Source: Volutella citrinella (lineage: Eukaryota; Ascomycota; Sordariomycetes; Hypocreales; Nectriaceae). Taken from it: a stretch of DNA of 64,000 bases. The stretch spans positions 1,550,001 through 1,614,000 of the forward strand of contig JAWZSP010000005.1 in assembly GCA_034401135.1 (NCBI GenBank), in the 5' to 3' direction. Below, piece by piece: positions 35,518-47,345 of this stretch (position 1 is its first letter; each line of letters begins with the position of its first letter). The notes beneath the pieces were generated by a model. The model ran no database searches. It had not been told where the DNA came from and saw only the letters and a program-made list of their open reading frames with translations. Both the position numbers and the translations under genes were made by a program.

Positions 35518-38311
35518 CTACATGCTCCCTCTGCCTCCACTAGGGGCGCCTCCTGCGCTGCCTCCTATGCTCCCGCGCGCCGACTCTTGCTCTGGTGACG
35601 ATTGATCGCCAGCCCCAGGGTATATCTGGAATTGATCGGCTCCCCAGTTGGCAGCTTGTGCGTAATTCTCGAAGGCGTTCTGGCGCTTGTTAGTGGTATT
35701 CTCATAAAGGACCGGAACTCGATGTTGCTTACCCAGTCAAAGTTGTTCGCATTCAGGTCAACATCGACGTTTCCAGTGCCCATGTTTGTAAACATCGAAG
35801 AAAATGGGGACATTGGACCTGATCCCCCAAACGCGTCCGGCTGAAAGCCCATGTTATCGGTGCCAAAATCCATTCCCATCATGGAGACTGGGTTGGGCGA
35901 CATCGAGTTCATCTTTACGTCGAACTCTGGCATATTCTCTGGTGAAATGAAACCTGACGGTATCGAGGGCGATGGGTCCATCCCCGGGTTACTTGCAAGA
36001 TTCTGCGTCGGCTCGGTATTCATCGCTGTCGGGTTGACTTCGCCGGTCTCGCCATTTGATATCTTGTTCAGCATGATATCGATGATCTTCCCAGCTTTGA
36101 AGGCCTCAATAGAGTCGTCTGCAAGGCTGTTCCAGATGACGCCCGCATCCCGCAGGCTGGCAATCATCTTTGACCGCTGTTCCTGTGGCCACAGGAAGGC
36201 GCCATCACCTTCTGGAGGCACGATCGATTGTGCAGCCACGTTATCATAATGCAAGTCCAGCATGATGAGCATCGCAGGCAGGATGAAATTTTTCGTAGCC
36301 ATTGACTTGACAAACCAGTTGAGCGACCTTAGCCTACCATCTGGTTGTGACTCGCGGCTCAGCACCCTGAGATGATCCAGTGCTTGCAGTGAAGCCTCAA
36401 TGGCACTTCGCCGGGAGTGTGCGTACCTAGAGCTGTGCCGGGCTCTGGGAAGGTACTTTCTATGCAGAAGGCAAAGAACTTTCTGATAAAGGATGTCGAT
36501 GTTAAATCTGGAGATGATCAAGGTGACAGGGTCATGAGAGGCTTCCAATGGAGTCAACCTCAAGTGAGGCGGAAGCTCTTGCATCACCTGACGAAGTTTT
36601 GCGTCGAATCGAATAATTTCGTCATAAGGGACTTGCTTGCCGACCCGATTGGTGGCCTGCAGAATGTTGCCAAGCTCAAAGCACAGCTTGGCCTTGGCAA
36701 CCATGTACGCAATAGGAGTCGGTTCTGTGAGAGGGCGTGAAGGCGGCAACGCCTCAATAGTTGGGTAAAACTCGTCATCAAATATGTTGTTCGGTAGCTC
36801 TGTATCACAGTCATGCTCATTAATGTTACTCGGCAACGACACTTGGTGAGAAAAGATGACATCGCCCATGCGGACCAAAGCCCACGTCCGTCGTCTCATT
36901 TCCTTTTCCCGGTTAGCCAAAGGGCCCTGTTGATGTGACTTGGGGTATTCCTTGAAATTCCCCGAAGCGGAAGGCGACTTACAGCTTGAAATGGTGTTAG
37001 GCTCGGGAACCATTTGGGATCGCGGTGATAGCCCATGCGAAAAGCGATCCGCGTGATCAACGACACGATCATCCAGAGGCCGAGGTCAGCGTCCCATCGA
37101 GACGAATGTTCGCCAAATACGTAGAGGATCATAGTTTCGAGGGTATATTCCACCGGGCGGGTGTAATCCGACTTGATGAGGCATTGCACCGTGCGCAGTC
37201 GATATTCTGCTGCAAGCTCTAGACTCCGACCCTTCCACTCAGGCGGTTCATCGCCGGCTTTCGCGTAGCTCAGCATAGCGAGACATAGTATAGAGTAGAG
37301 CAACCCCAGCCACATGACTGGCGTTTTCGAAGGGTCTTCCCAATGAGATCTCAGTTGCTGTTGGAATGTAGGCCCGTGGATAATGCTAGCAGCGTTATCC
37401 ATAGAGTTGAAATAACGGCTGCAGAGCGTCAGGATGGCGGATTTAGGAGGCAACTCTGCCCGAAGTTCGATCTCGGATGCGGGTACTGCGCCGAGCAGGA
37501 GCGTCGGCCCATCTCGAGCGGCCATCGGCTTTGATGACCTAACCCTCTCAAAAGTCGACTCGAGTTCCTTTTTGTGTGAGGTCCAGTAGTTTTTCACTTC
37601 CACAATGTCTGCCAAAATGGTGTGCCAGTGCTCCTGCCCAACATACATCGACTTGCCCTTGTCACTGTCAACCTTTAAGAAGCCGAGAGATGTTGCTAGG
37701 CCTTCCTCCTCATCGCTGTAATCGTCGGCCATCACCGCTTCGTCTTCAGGGCTGACCTTGGCCGAAGAACCACTTCCAGCGCTGGACTGAGTTGTAGCTG
37801 CGGCGGCAGCAGCTGTGGCAGGGTCTATGTTGGCACCCCCGTGCATCAAAGATAAAACTAGGCCTTCTAAACGGTCAATACGATTTTGCATGTCATCAGG
37901 GCTTGAGTCGCCTTGACTTTGATTCTTCTTGCGGGTCACTGGCGTAGCATAGGAACATGAGCTAGTTCCCATACCCTCACGCTTCGTGCAGTTCCCACAA
38001 GGATGGTTCCTGTCACACTTCCTGGTGTGGTGTTAGTGAAGACCAAAGATAATTACAATTCTCGATCTTACAATCTGCCGACATGGTTAGTAAAACAAAT
38101 ACCCTAGAGTCGAAAACAAAAAGCGCAATAGGGACAAGCACGCTGGGCCTAGAAGGTGGCATAGGGGCGGGGGTCGTTGGATCGCTTACTTTCTCGTCCT
38201 GCAAGGATAGCAGCTGAGCGGGACGCGATTCCGCTTCCTGACAACTCGAAACTGTTCCTCGGGGGAGCGGCCGCCCTGGGAAGAGTTTGTGGAGGGAGGT
38301 GTTGGAGTCAT
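35518..38311 (-). CDS. Zn2Cys6 fungal-type transcription factor
   Basis: Nuclear DNA-binding regulator; target genes unknown. Exons are 38311-38190, 38074-38072, 38021-36983, 36902-35733 and 35679-35518, giving 831 aa. The Zn2Cys6 cluster is C34-x2-C37-x6-C44-x5-C50-x2-C53-x10-C64. It is completed by a predicted 3-nt exon (ATT) that supplies Leu42 and gives CRTRKLKC. An Ala-rich tract and coiled-coil segment (IDRLEGLVLSLM) follow. The fungal-specific transcription-factor domain spans about residues 190-560 (LCSRYFNSMDNAA; EMRRRTWALVRMGD). The C-terminus is rich in Met/Asn/Gly/Pro. The last intron is 53 nt with a CACTAAC branch. Reading through it gives a different Arg-rich tail. Confidence 0.9.
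38072..38074 (-). other. Predicted 3-nt microexon of the Zn2Cys6 gene
   Basis: ATT sits between an acceptor CGGCAG and a donor GTAAGA. Exon 1 ends ...AGA AA, and the next long exon begins G AAG TGT. Adding ATT makes AAA TTG AAG (Lys-Leu-Lys) and restores the required six residues between the second and third cysteine. Skipping it keeps the frame but leaves only five. The flanking introns are 115 and 50 nt. Confidence 0.7.
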
Positions 38312-40885
38312 GATGAAGAAGAGGCACGAGACTTCTTTTACGTCTCAAACGGACAAGGTGTGTGGCGTGTGCTGAAACGGTGATGGACGCCAGCTCCTGG
38401 GAGCCGACGTCAATATATCAAGCTTCCGAAGTCCGCAAGGATGAGATGACGGTATGAACTCGTCAAACGGAAGAAGTAAGCAGGGGCTGGTGATAGTCCC
38501 CGGCTCAAGACGATCGAATGGCGAGCTGCCGGTGGCTTTCGTGGGGGCTCGTGCCGCCGGCTCTAGGCTTGTCTCTGTCGCGGGGAAGCTTTTTGAGCCA
38601 ATGAATGAAGGCTGGGGAAGAAGCCCATTCGAGAAATTATGCGGCAAATAGTGGCACGCTTGGGAGTCTGTAATCGAGATTTGCCCTGAGAGGAGCAAGA
38701 AAGGGTCGCAAGAGGCGAAATATGAGGGGCTCGCGCGCGCTTGACGTGCTTGGTGTCCAGCGGCGGTATAAGGCGGCGGGAGGCAAGAAGCAGGATGCAA
38801 GGAGCATGCACTATCTGCTTCGACAACGCACAGTGTCGACGGCAACTGGAGCTGGGAGAGAGGCGAGGGGGGGTGTGGATGGTGGCAGTCTCTCGATCGG
38901 TGGTGACGACTGAAGCCCAAGCAAGCTATCTGTAGCATCAGTCAGCATGCGCGCGCGCAGGTGACGGACAGCAGGGGTGTGGCGCCTCACCTGGAAAGCG
39001 CCAGAGCGCAACGCTGGCCTGGGTGAGTGGATGGGTCGGTGAGACCGACGATGGTGTTGAAGCTGGAGAATTTGCGACGGACACGACGTCTTGGCCTAGG
39101 TACGTCAGCGCCAGCCTTAACGCCGAAGGCAGTCGATGGACGTAAGTGATTCCCAGGTTCTTAGCACCGGGGCGTGTAAAACCCATGGTGGGGGTGATGC
39201 ACAAGTCGGGGCGGCGTGCCTGCTCCCGGGCCAGCCGGCCGTCCGTCCGCTGGGCACTGTAGGGCTCGCTACGGCGCTGTACCTTGCCCTCCACAGCGCA
39301 CTCACACAGGATGGAGTACCAGGGCATAGAAGGTTACTTGGTAGCCGCACAGCCCTGTGGCGGCGCCAGGGATGCGAAATCACGGATCGCATCTTTCATC
39401 CCCGGTGTGAGTCAAACTCATGGGTACTAGAGCCGGTCTGGTCGTAACTGAATGCGACTATTGCTAGGTACTACATGGTATTGAGCCGGTGGGCGGGTGT
39501 CGTGTCTCGGCTGCCTAAGGTAATAAGCTGAGCAGCAACGACTACCAGATTGTACTAATAGTAAGTCGTCGGTGGTTTTAATTGCCCGGCAAGGTCGTAG
39601 ACTCGTCATTACCTTACCGACCCTGCGGCCATGCGCTGTGTGCACTCTCCTGCATCATCCGAACCCTGTTGCTGCACTTCTAGAACTTTGCCATCGCCCT
39701 ATGTCTGGGATTAGCTCACCCACCAGCGTCACCACAAAGCTTCTGTGGCGTTCCGGGCGAGGGCGACTTATCAATCAAAGCCGGCCATGCCGCCACTTGT
39801 TCGTTTGGGTTGTTTTGCTTCTTTTTTGGCTTCCCGTCACCACCGACTTCGACGTCGATCACAATGTACCGACATCCCATACATATGGCCAAAACATCCC
39901 CCGCCTATGCCGTGTTCCAGTGATGTCGTTCCATTGCTACAGTTCCCGTGTTGCCCATTATACGAAAATGACGTTCTCCAACGAGCCTAGCGGTTCATGC
40001 CGATCAGGATATCCCAATGCCTTCCCAAATGGCGGAGCCTGGGACCCTGGCCACACACCCTCTTGCAACTGCATCCCCACGCTTTCGTCAAGGCGGCATT
40101 CCCACACGACCGTCTCAAACGTATTAGAACGGCTTCTTCGGCAGGCCTCATGCGCCCTGACTGACGATGGGGTCACATCGACTCTGAGTCATCTTCTGCG
40201 CGGCAAACCATGCTTGGCCGTAGCGGCATCTGTGGTGCCATGCGGCTCCAGTCTCTCTCACTCTATTTGTGATCTGCAATCTCGGCTGCGCCAGTTCATC
40301 GCACGCATGGCATTTGTCAGCCGTCGCAACCTCACATCTCGCCCTTCCCATGTATAGCATGTTCAGTCGCCATGATCTCACGCAAAAGCAAATAGACATC
40401 CATCCATCGTATTGGCGAAACACAAAACTATTCATTGTATTACCGTTTCCATGAGTTCCATGAGTTTCTGGTGTTTCGATATGCCCTCATGTCCGTACCA
40501 CAACAGTGAAACCCCTGGCTACCCTCCGTACCATGATTGCCCGCTGGAAATCGGCTTGCCCCTGTAGATGTTCCATAGCACACCAAATTGAAGAAGCAGG
40601 ATTGTGACCCCAAAACCCTCCGGTCGGATTGTTGTTGGTCCATCCCAACACCGCCTTCAGCCTAGTGTTCCTACGTAGTACGTCTTACATCCACCTCCGC
40701 TTTCCCCTCGCCACCCGCCCGCAAGCTCGGTTACAGGAGTAGGTATTCTTTTGGGCATCTTGGTTCTTCTCTTGGTATTCTCCGAGAGCTCACGGCGCGC
40801 AGAATTGTCTGCTACCCAATGGTGTCTCTCACGTCGCGATAGGGGATGCGCAAGGAATTGAAAAATCTTTGGCAACATTTCATAT
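38312..40885. other. Promoter region of the Zn2Cys6 gene and 3' end of GRX (2.6 kb)
   Basis: No gene I can support. Open frames up to 261 codons (39572-40357, plus) lack recognisable domains and clear splice structure. The first 600 bp upstream of the transcription-factor start is pyrimidine-rich on its coding strand, consistent with a long leader. Long upstream regions are common for fungal regulators. Confidence 0.5.
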
Positions 40886-41714
40886 TCAGGCCACTGTGTC
40901 GAGGGGTCCGCTAACGCTGTAAGGCTTGAGGAATTCGGCATTGTTGCTGATCTCTTCTTTCACCTGAAAAAAATGGGTTAGCGATACAAAAATACGCTGG
41001 AAATATTCGAGGGCTTACAATGTCCAGGCCACCAACGAGCTCGCCGTCCATCCATAACTGAGGGTAGGTGGGCCACTCAGCGAATTCCTTGAGTCCTTGT
41101 CGTACCTCGTCATCCGCCAAGATGTTGAAGAAGCCGTATTTGACCGAGTTTTCGCGCAGTAGACCGACCATTTGTCGCGAAAATCCACACTGTGGCGAGC
41201 TTGGTGTTCCCTTCATGAACAGCATCACAGGAGCAGCCTTGACTAGATCGCCCAGGCGCTTGAATAGTTCCTCCTTCTTCTTCTCGGGGTCCTCTTCCTC
41301 TGCAGGACCAGCTTGGTCCACATCCATTCCGTTTGCGGTGGGACCGTCCGCCGCCTGTCCCGATGCCGACTGCTGGGCGTGCTGTTCGATCGCGGTCCGT
41401 ACCTTGACGGCACTGCTGCCGCTGACCGTCTCCACCACTTGGCCGTTTCGGATCAGCGCCAGGAATGGCACGGCAGTAACATCGTACGCCTCACTGATAT
41501 CGCTCAACTCTTCTGCGTTTATGGATACCCATTTAGTAGCGGGAGGCGAGGTGACGGGATATTCGGAGGCGAGGGTGGATAGAACAGTGGCCATCTGGGC
41601 ACATGGTGCGGCCCAGGGAGCATGGAAGGAGACGACGACAAGTGTAGTTGAGGGAACAGACTTCAGCAGCTCCTCCCATTCGGGAACGCTGGTGATCTCA
41701 GAAATGGTCGACAT
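40886..41714 (-). CDS. GRX4: Monothiol CGFS glutaredoxin (Grx3/Grx4 type)
   Basis: Cytosolic and nuclear iron-sulfur-binding glutaredoxin involved in iron sensing and intracellular iron trafficking. Exons are 41714-41019 and 40963-40886, giving 257 aa. The 55-nt intron runs GTAAGC to TTTTCAG. The N-terminal thioredoxin-like domain (residues 1-110) carries WAAPC instead of a dithiol CxxC, as in Grx3/4. An acidic linker (EEEDPEKKKEELF) follows. The C-terminal glutaredoxin domain has the active site CGFS near residue 176, then WPTYPQLW and GGLDIV. Met at 41714 is chosen because the thioredoxin domain starts directly after it; the frame is open upstream. Divergent from ABP1 over 531 bp. GRX3 and GRX4 cannot be told apart here. 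Confidence 0.93.
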
Positions 41715-42245
41715 GGTCGGGGATGGTATTCGGCGAGGCGGTTGAGAGGGCAGGTTTGACGATCGTCGCCGAGCGAGGTTGTGAGGTGCGAATTTTGGCG
41801 GGGCAGGGCGCGCGGAGGGGCAACCCGGCAAAGCGCACCGCTTGCGTCATTTTGGCTTCGCTCCATGCGAGAACTGACCCGCTACGTGCATAGGCGGAGG
41901 ATTGGAGCTTGGCTATGCTACTAAACAGAAACCAGCTCTCCCCGCCGCCGACCGACGTACGTGCGTACGTAGCTGCATCATAAGCCACATCGTCAACCCC
42001 CTTAGTACCTCTCCTCTCGCTCCTGGCTCTGCATCGCGAGATCCCATCAACTCGACGCTCCCCCCTCCCAGTTCCCGGGGCCTTCATCTTCCAAACCTCC
42101 ATTCACAGTCGCTTTCCGAGCTCGTCTCACCAAGCTCCGGAGTTCCGCCACCTGTCCCAGCGGAGCTGCTCGCGGTAGCGACCCAAGCGTCAGCCCAACC
42201 CCAACCTCTTTATCCTTCTGCCTCGACTCTACCGCCCGCACAACA
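41715..42245. other. Divergent promoter GRX / ABP1
   Basis: 531 bp without a gene. It contains a CGTACGT-type near-palindrome around 41954-41971 and C/T-rich leader sequence before the ABP1 start. Confidence 0.6.
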
Positions 42246-44772
42246 ATGGCTTCCCTAAATCTCTCAATCAATGGGCCTTCCATTAATAGCAGCTACAATG
42301 GCGTCGTTAGCGGCCCGGCGCCTTCGTCTGCCTCTCCAACCTTCGCGCAGTGGGCCTTGTTCTCAGTGCAGGCCCCCCTCATGAACGCCTTCCAGGACAG
42401 CGGTGCCAAGGAGAGCATCCTCAAAGTCCAAGACACTGGCGGTATTTCCAAGCCCACGCAGCACTATTTACACGGAACCGCGCTGACATTACAGCAGAGG
42501 GCGAGCTCGCCGACTTGATTGAGGACTTCAATGAGGGTCGTATTCAGTTCGCCTTCGCCAAAGTAAAGGACCCCAACAGCGGCCTCCCCAAGAACATCCT
42601 CATCGCCTGGTGCGGAGGTGGTGTACCCGAGCGCACCAAGGGCTACTTCACTAGCCACCTCGCCGCTGTTTCCAAGGTCTTGCACGGATACCACGTCCAA
42701 ATCACTGCCCGCTCCGACAGCGATCTCGAGCCCGACACCATTATGCAAAAAGTTGCCGATGCCTCCGGCGCCAAATACTCCGCCGGAAGTGCGGAGAGCG
42801 CACGACCCGCTGCGCCTCCGCCCGTGAAAACGAAGCCCGTCTTCACTCCCACCACCTCCAGCCGAGCTGTCAACCCAATTGTTGCTGCTCGATCGCAACG
42901 CAATGAGAACGTTGATCAGGATGGCTGGGGTGCTGATGCCCCTCCTGTTACCAGAAGCCAGCTCGAGAAGGTCGAGTCCGCGTATAAGCCGACCAAGGTC
43001 AACTTGGCCGAAATTTCGAAGCAACCTTCAGCGACCACCAGCGGATCCGCCCCTGTCCGCCGCGACGATGCACCCAGCGATGTCGTAAGGGGTGGCTACC
43101 AGCCAATTGGCAAGGTTGACATCGCAGCCATTCGTGCCCAGGCTAAGCGGGATGCGGATGACCGGCCCACGCCGGTCAAGGGAGCATATGAGCCAGTTGG
43201 AAAGGTCGACATTGCTGCGATCAGGGCCAAAGCTCAGAAGCCAGCGGAGGAGGCACCCGAGGAGGCGCCCAAGCCCCTAGCCGAGCGCAAGGCCGCGTTC
43301 TCGCAGCCCGCCAGCTCCGAGCGCATGACTTCACTCCCCAAGCCCAAGGTCGCCAACAAATTCGGCGCCGCCGCAACCTTCACTGGCACCAAGGCTCCCA
43401 GTCCTGGCGGGCTAGGCTTTGGTTCCCCGGCTCCCTCGGCTGCTCCTGTTGGAGCGGCCAGTCGAACCTTTGCGGACCAAGGCGGGAAGACTCCTGCTCA
43501 GATTTGGGCAGAGAAGAAGGCCCGCGAAAGGGGCACGGATTCCGCCAGTGCGGCTCCTACTCCTGCTGCCCCCGTTACGGCCCAGAAGAGCGGAAGTGAA
43601 TGGAAGAGCGGATACACTGGCAAGTCATGGGCACCCGTCCAGACTTCCGGTTACGATCGGGGTTCTGCCGGGAATGAGGAGACTGAGCAAGCCGAGGAGC
43701 CAGAGCCGGCAGAGGAGGCTGCTTCCTCTGGAGGTGTATCCTCTCTGAAGGATCGCTTCAAGGACACGGCTCCCATTGGTGTCGGCGCTCGCCCAACTCC
43801 ACGGGCTCCCCAGGACGAGCCGGCTCCTCCAGTTCCAGACAGCTCCCGACCTTCTGGAGGATTTGCCCTGCCCGGGCTGCCCAGCCGCCCTGCCGTGGAG
43901 GAAGAGGAGGCCGAGGACCCTTCGGCATACAAGACCGCTGCCGAACGCGATGAGTCGCCCGTTCGTATCGCAGTACCCGTCAGCCGTGGACCTGAGCCTC
44001 CCAGAGACACTCTGCTAGAACAGCGTACCCCTGCGCCTATCCCTCCCAGCCAGATTGATGTCCCCAAGGAAGAGAAGCTGTCGTCTGACAAGGAGTCGTC
44101 AACCATGGCTCGTGCAGCCGCCGTGGGCGTGGCTGGAGTCGCCGTTGGGGCCGGTGTTGGCGCCTTGGCGGCACACCAGGCCGCAGATGCTGTGCCTGAG
44201 CGTGGGCCTTCACCACCTCCTGCTGGTACAGCGGACGCGCCTCAAGGCCAAGGCCAAGGCCACCGAGCCATCATCCAGTACGATTACGAGAAGGCGGAGG
44301 ACAACGAGATTGATCTGGTTGAGAATGAGTACGTAACAAACATCGAGTTTATCGATGAGGACTGGTGGATGGGAACCAACTCGAGGGGCGAGACTGGACT
44401 GTTCCCTAGCAACTATGTCGAGGTGATAGACCCCGAAGAGGATGAGGGGGCCCAAGCCCTTGAACAACCTCCTCCCCTGCCAGCTCAACGCGAACCTGAG
44501 CCCGCACCCGCACCCGCGGCTGCCCCCGCGCCAGAAGCCTCTGGACCTACAGCGACGGCCCAGTACGACTACGAGGCCGCCGAGGACAATGGTATGTTTT
44601 TCCCATACACATGATTGAGGACTCAGGCCACTGACAACTAAATACAGAACTAAGCTTCCCCGAGGACGCCAAGATCACCGGCCTGGAGTTCCCCGACGAG
44701 GACTGGTGGTTTGGGTATTACAACGGACAGTCTGGGCTGTTCCCCGCCAACTATGTCGTGGTCGACCAGTGA
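42246..44772 (+). CDS. ABP1: Actin-binding protein ABP1 (ADF-H and two SH3 domains)
   Basis: Cortical actin-patch protein that binds F-actin and recruits endocytic factors and Arp2/3. Exons are 42246-42441, 42495-44591 and 44648-44772, giving 805 aa. The introns are 53 and 56 nt. The ADF-homology domain covers about residues 10-140 (LADLIEDFNEGRIQFAF; NILIAWCGGGVPERTKGYF). Three degenerate 17-residue repeats follow (AYKPTKVNLAEI, GYQPIGKVDIAAIR, AYEPVGKVDIAAIR). An acidic, Pro-rich central region comes next. Two C-terminal SH3 domains start at AIIQYDYEKAEDNE and TAQYDYEAAEDNE; the second is completed by exon 3 (DWWFGYYNGQSGLFPANYV). Two SH3 domains instead of one in yeast Abp1 is a difference I see; how common it is in moulds was not checked. 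Confidence 0.95.
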
Positions 44773-45656
44773 AGCCCTCGTTGGTGAAGTGGTAGCCGAG
44801 ACTACTAGCAGCAGCGCCAGGATGGATTGTTTAGAGCGAGTGGCTAGAGCCAAAGGTGTAAGGGTTGTCTATAGTTATTCACATGACGATAACAAGAAAA
44901 GCAAGCAATCAATTCAGATACGAGTTGTTCCTAACTTGATTGTAGCCAGTAAAAAAAAAAAAAAGAAAAAAAAAAAAAAGGGAGGTTGATGTATTGGACT
45001 GATGGTCAACATCAGGGTGCGGTTATGCGCAGCAATGAGACGGCGATGCAGAGAAAAAGATATGAGTTTCCAAAATGGACAAGGAGAAAGGAGACAACAG
45101 GCCAAAGTGAAAAGTCTATGCTCTGTGCGGTGGATTCGTGGCGAGGCCCGACAAGCCAGCGTGGCGACGAGTTGAGGGCTGTCTCATTGCTGTTGTTGGT
45201 GGCTGACACACCACCATCCTCCATCTGAATGTTGCAAATCGAATGCTGAGTGAATTCGGACCAAATTTGGGATCGACATGGAGGCGCAATTCAGAAGAGA
45301 AGCCAAAACCATTGTCGTCGCAATGGCTTCTCTTCGCTTTCAGATCCAGAGGTCGGGTGGGATCGCGTCAAGCCCAGGGAGATGTTGTCAGGGCGTGCCG
45401 GGGCTTGGTTAGCAGAGGCAATCACAGCAACTGAAGCTATATAATTGAAACATGGCGTGTCAGTACGCATCCACGGGACTCGCTCCAGCTGGGGGAAGAA
45501 GGGGCTTTGGAAATTGGGAGAAATGGCTGGCGTCCAGGCTGACGGCGTTGCCGAGGACGGACGGCGCGCACAGGACTCCCCGCACAGGACTCCTCCTTAG
45601 CAACTAGACCAGGAGAGTTGAGAAAGCCATCGGGGAGCGTGGAACAGAGGGTTGAC
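44773..45656. other. Convergent 3' spacer ABP1 / CYSTM gene
   Basis: 884 bp. It holds a 29-nt near-pure A tract (44951-44979). No supportable gene. Confidence 0.6.
44951..44979 (+). repeat. Poly-A tract (A14-G-A14)
   Basis: Genomic A-run about 180 bp after the ABP1 stop. It could be a simple-sequence expansion or a weak trace of retroposition; no target-site duplication was identified. Confidence 0.9.
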
Positions 45657-46142
45657 CTACCAGCATTCGCAGCACTCTTCGCACACGAGACAGCAGCAGA
45701 TGGTGGCCAGGCACGTCTTCAAGCAGCCGCCGCTGTCCTTCTTGCCTTGCTGTTGCTGTTGCTGGACCGGCGGGGGGGGGCCTTGCTGCTGGTACTGCAT
45801 GGGAGGCTGGCCCTGGGGCGGGCCGTAGTGTTGGCCGCCTTGCTGGGGAGGGGGAGGGCCATACTGACCGCCGTAGGCCTGGAGGAGAGGAGAAAGCAGT
45901 CAGTCATCAGTCAGTCGGTCGGTCAATGGCTCTGCGGCTTGATTCTTCTTGAGAGCAAGCGCAACTATACGCGGTCAAGCTGTCGCGCCGCATCGCAGGG
46001 CGCCTGGGTCGAGTCGTGGCCGCGATGCGATGCGATGCGATGCGATCGCGCCCTGGGACAGTCGGGCTTCGGGATGATTCTGAGGAGCGCTTACGGGCTG
46101 GGGCTGCTGGGGGTGGGAGTTGTAGTAGTCGGCGCTGGACAT
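45657..46142 (-). CDS. Small Gln/Pro-rich CYSTM-type cysteine-rich protein
   Basis: Probably a tail-anchored or lipid-modified membrane-associated stress protein. Exons are 46142-46095 and 45878-45657, giving 89 aa. The intron is 216 nt (GTAAGC...CTCCAG). The N-terminal part is Tyr/Gly/Pro/Gln-rich with a QQQQQQ run. The last 27 residues form the cysteine-rich module GGCLKTCLATICCCLVCEEC, ending CECW. This matches the CYSTM pattern of a short hydrophobic stretch with clustered cysteines at the extreme C-terminus. Fungal CYSTM proteins are associated with stress tolerance; the role here is inference. Too short and too split to show as one long open frame. Divergent from the 47346 gene. Confidence 0.85.
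46022..46046. repeat. (GCGAT)5 pentanucleotide repeat
   Basis: Five perfect GCGAT copies flanked by CGCG, inside the intron of the CYSTM gene. Confidence 0.9.
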
Positions 46143-47345
46143 TGTGGGCAGAGGTCGGACGGTGACGTCTGGGGAGCAAGCGGCGAGGAGAAGTGGAAGA
46201 TGACGCTGCGAGAGAAGGTCGAGACGACGAGGTGGTTGTGTTGGGGGAGGAAGGAAGAGGCAGGTCGACGGCGGTCAGTCTCGGCTGGAGCTCAAATGTC
46301 GAGCATCGTTCGGAGCGCCCGTTGTGAAGCTACCGGGATCCATCCAAGCAGGTGGGGTAGCGACTTACAGCCCTACTAGCAGTGCGCTCCTGCTGCGTCC
46401 TGGTTGGTGGTGGCGGTGGGCCTGCTAGCCGATCAGTACGTACCTTGGAGCATCAGGGATACTGCGACAGGCAGCCATCGGCGGGCATCAACACCGGACA
46501 GACGGACAACACCCATTCAATTAGCATCACAGGCATGCAGACCACCCAAGAATGTGGCCCACCAAGGTAATTGCTACTAGAGAACCTGGTTAAGGCAAGG
46601 TACCCGTAGGCTACACATTCTTGGGCGGTTACATTTGGCAATCCAGCCTGGGGTAGCTAAAGCTTGGCAACCGTCAGCCGGCCAAGCCATCGTCCAGCCG
46701 GCCAACATCAATTGGAGAACTGACCATGGGGAAATGAGGGGAATGAGACACCACAGGAATAGATGCCCGCAGCATGTCAGGGCCTACAACCACAACCCCA
46801 TTCTGGTCGTCTCTTTGACGGGTTGCAAATGGCTCAGTGTCATTGTCCGGCTTCCTCCCATTGATGCACCATGTTTCCCCTCCATCGACACAGCGCCGGC
46901 TCTGAATCAGAGACACATGGCTTCACGCTCGCACCCAACGTGTCCCCCAATAACCAATTTTTGCAGTGGTTGCTTGCCATTTAAGAAGTGCCCCTTTTGC
47001 TCCGTCAACGCGGCGTCAGGGGTTGTTCACTGCTCCAATCGCCGCTCATCGAGGTGTGAATGGGGTCGACAAGGGAGAATATCAACCGCGGCAATGGCTG
47101 CCTTCTCTCACTTGCGACTCTTCGCGACTCTATTTCCATTGTTCCCGTTCAGTATTTTCCGAGGTCCGCTCACTGCGTCATTGGCTTGCTTCCTTGTCGT
47201 TGGGAACGTCCTTGGCTGGCCTTTCTTGGTTCTCTTATACCTACTTGAGAACACAACAGAACAACAGACCATCCCTCACCAGAGTCTCTCTCCAGAGCAT
47301 CCCCAGAGTTTGGGATAACGTATATCCACACTCTCAACGTCGCCG
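46143..47345. other. Divergent promoter region (1.2 kb)
   Basis: Between the CYSTM gene and the zinc-binding gene. No domain-bearing frame; a plus-strand open frame at 46635-47318 looks like noncoding DNA and leader. Confidence 0.55.

Noticed and set aside
39572..40357. 261-codon plus-strand frame in the Zn2Cys6-GRX spacer
   Set aside because: No domain, no conserved-looking segment, start in another low-complexity stretch.
44951..44979. Poly-A tract as evidence of a retroposed element
   Set aside because: No adjacent element, target-site duplication or inserted gene sequence was found; simple slippage is enough.
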